Origin: Bacteroidota bacterium
GTDB lineage: Bacteria; Bacteroidota; Bacteroidia; M30B66
DNA: 35,061 nucleotides
Direction of reading: 5' to 3'
Assembly (NCBI GenBank): GCA_947460255.1
Contig: CANHIS010000031.1
Span: 1 to 35,061, forward strand
A model generated the notes under the pieces. The model had not been told where the DNA came from. It ran no database searches and saw only the letters and a list, made by a program, of their open reading frames with translations. The translations under genes and the position numbers were made by a program. Positions 35,061 to 35,061 of this stretch are shown piece by piece (the stretch's first letter is position 1; every line of letters begins with the position of its first letter).

Positions 35061-35061
35061 A

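Noticed and set aside
1-35061. CRISPR arrays, tRNA/rRNA genes, insertion sequences, prophage
   Set aside because: No regularly spaced repeats, cloverleaf candidates, transposase or phage genes were found on reading both strands; a tool search could still reveal small RNAs.

Overview
The window is a chromosomal stretch from a member of the Bacteroidota, most likely order Flavobacteriales (inference). The signs are two TonB-dependent receptors with N-terminal carboxypeptidase-regulatory-like domains, three secreted proteins ending in type IX secretion (T9SS) sorting domains (two type A, one CHU_C/type B), lipoproteins with a Bacteroidota-style Cys-rich motif, a BirA with no DNA-binding domain, the rsfS-ftsH-cdsA gene order with divergent birA, no clear Shine-Dalgarno sequences, and a candidate TAnnTTTG promoter box. 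No tRNA, rRNA, CRISPR array, transposase or phage gene was seen. The content is mostly ordinary core genome plus a surface/secretome block.

Layout. 1-4 kb: 3' part of a GT39-type membrane glycosyltransferase (+), two small paralogous lipoproteins (-) and a second polytopic GT39-like protein (-). 4-11.5 kb, all minus strand: T9SS-exported alpha/beta hydrolase-like protein, TonB-dependent receptor, and a large IgGFc-binding/PKD/CHU_C surface protein. 11.6-13.5 kb (+): SDR oxidoreductase and double-VOC protein with overlapping stop/start, ending in a terminator that lies inside the convergent acyltransferase gene. 13.5-17.3 kb (-): a four-TM sensor kinase (LytS type) and LytTR response regulator preceded by a small membrane protein and followed by a PlsC-like acyltransferase; probably one operon. 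17.3-17.9 kb: gene-free, with a diverged repeat pair. 17.9-20.3 kb (-): second TonB-dependent receptor. 20.4-24.1 kb (-): rsfS, ftsH, a DUF2007 protein and cdsA, divergent from birA. 25-27.6 kb (+): hutI overlapping a polytopic membrane protein. 27.6-30.2 kb: GNAT (-) diverging from holA, EVE-domain and GNAT genes (+). 30.3-33.9 kb (-): 1200-residue PKD/CUB/SdrD_B/T9SS adhesin-like protein. 33.9-34.4 kb: very AT-rich gap. 34.4-35.0 kb (+): YflT-like, glycine-zipper stress protein with its own terminator.

How the genes relate. The housekeeping cluster covers membrane-protein quality control (FtsH), phospholipid precursor synthesis (CdsA), ribosome silencing (RsfS) and biotinylation (BirA). The LytS/LytTR pair with its membrane partner looks like a self-contained sensory module of unknown signal. 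The secretome genes depend on a T9SS encoded elsewhere. No obviously new multi-gene system is present. The most notable points are a hydrolase whose nucleophile-elbow serine is glycine, an EF-hand-like loop in the FtsH tail, a terminator nested in an opposing coding sequence, and the membrane-protein/kinase/regulator operon.
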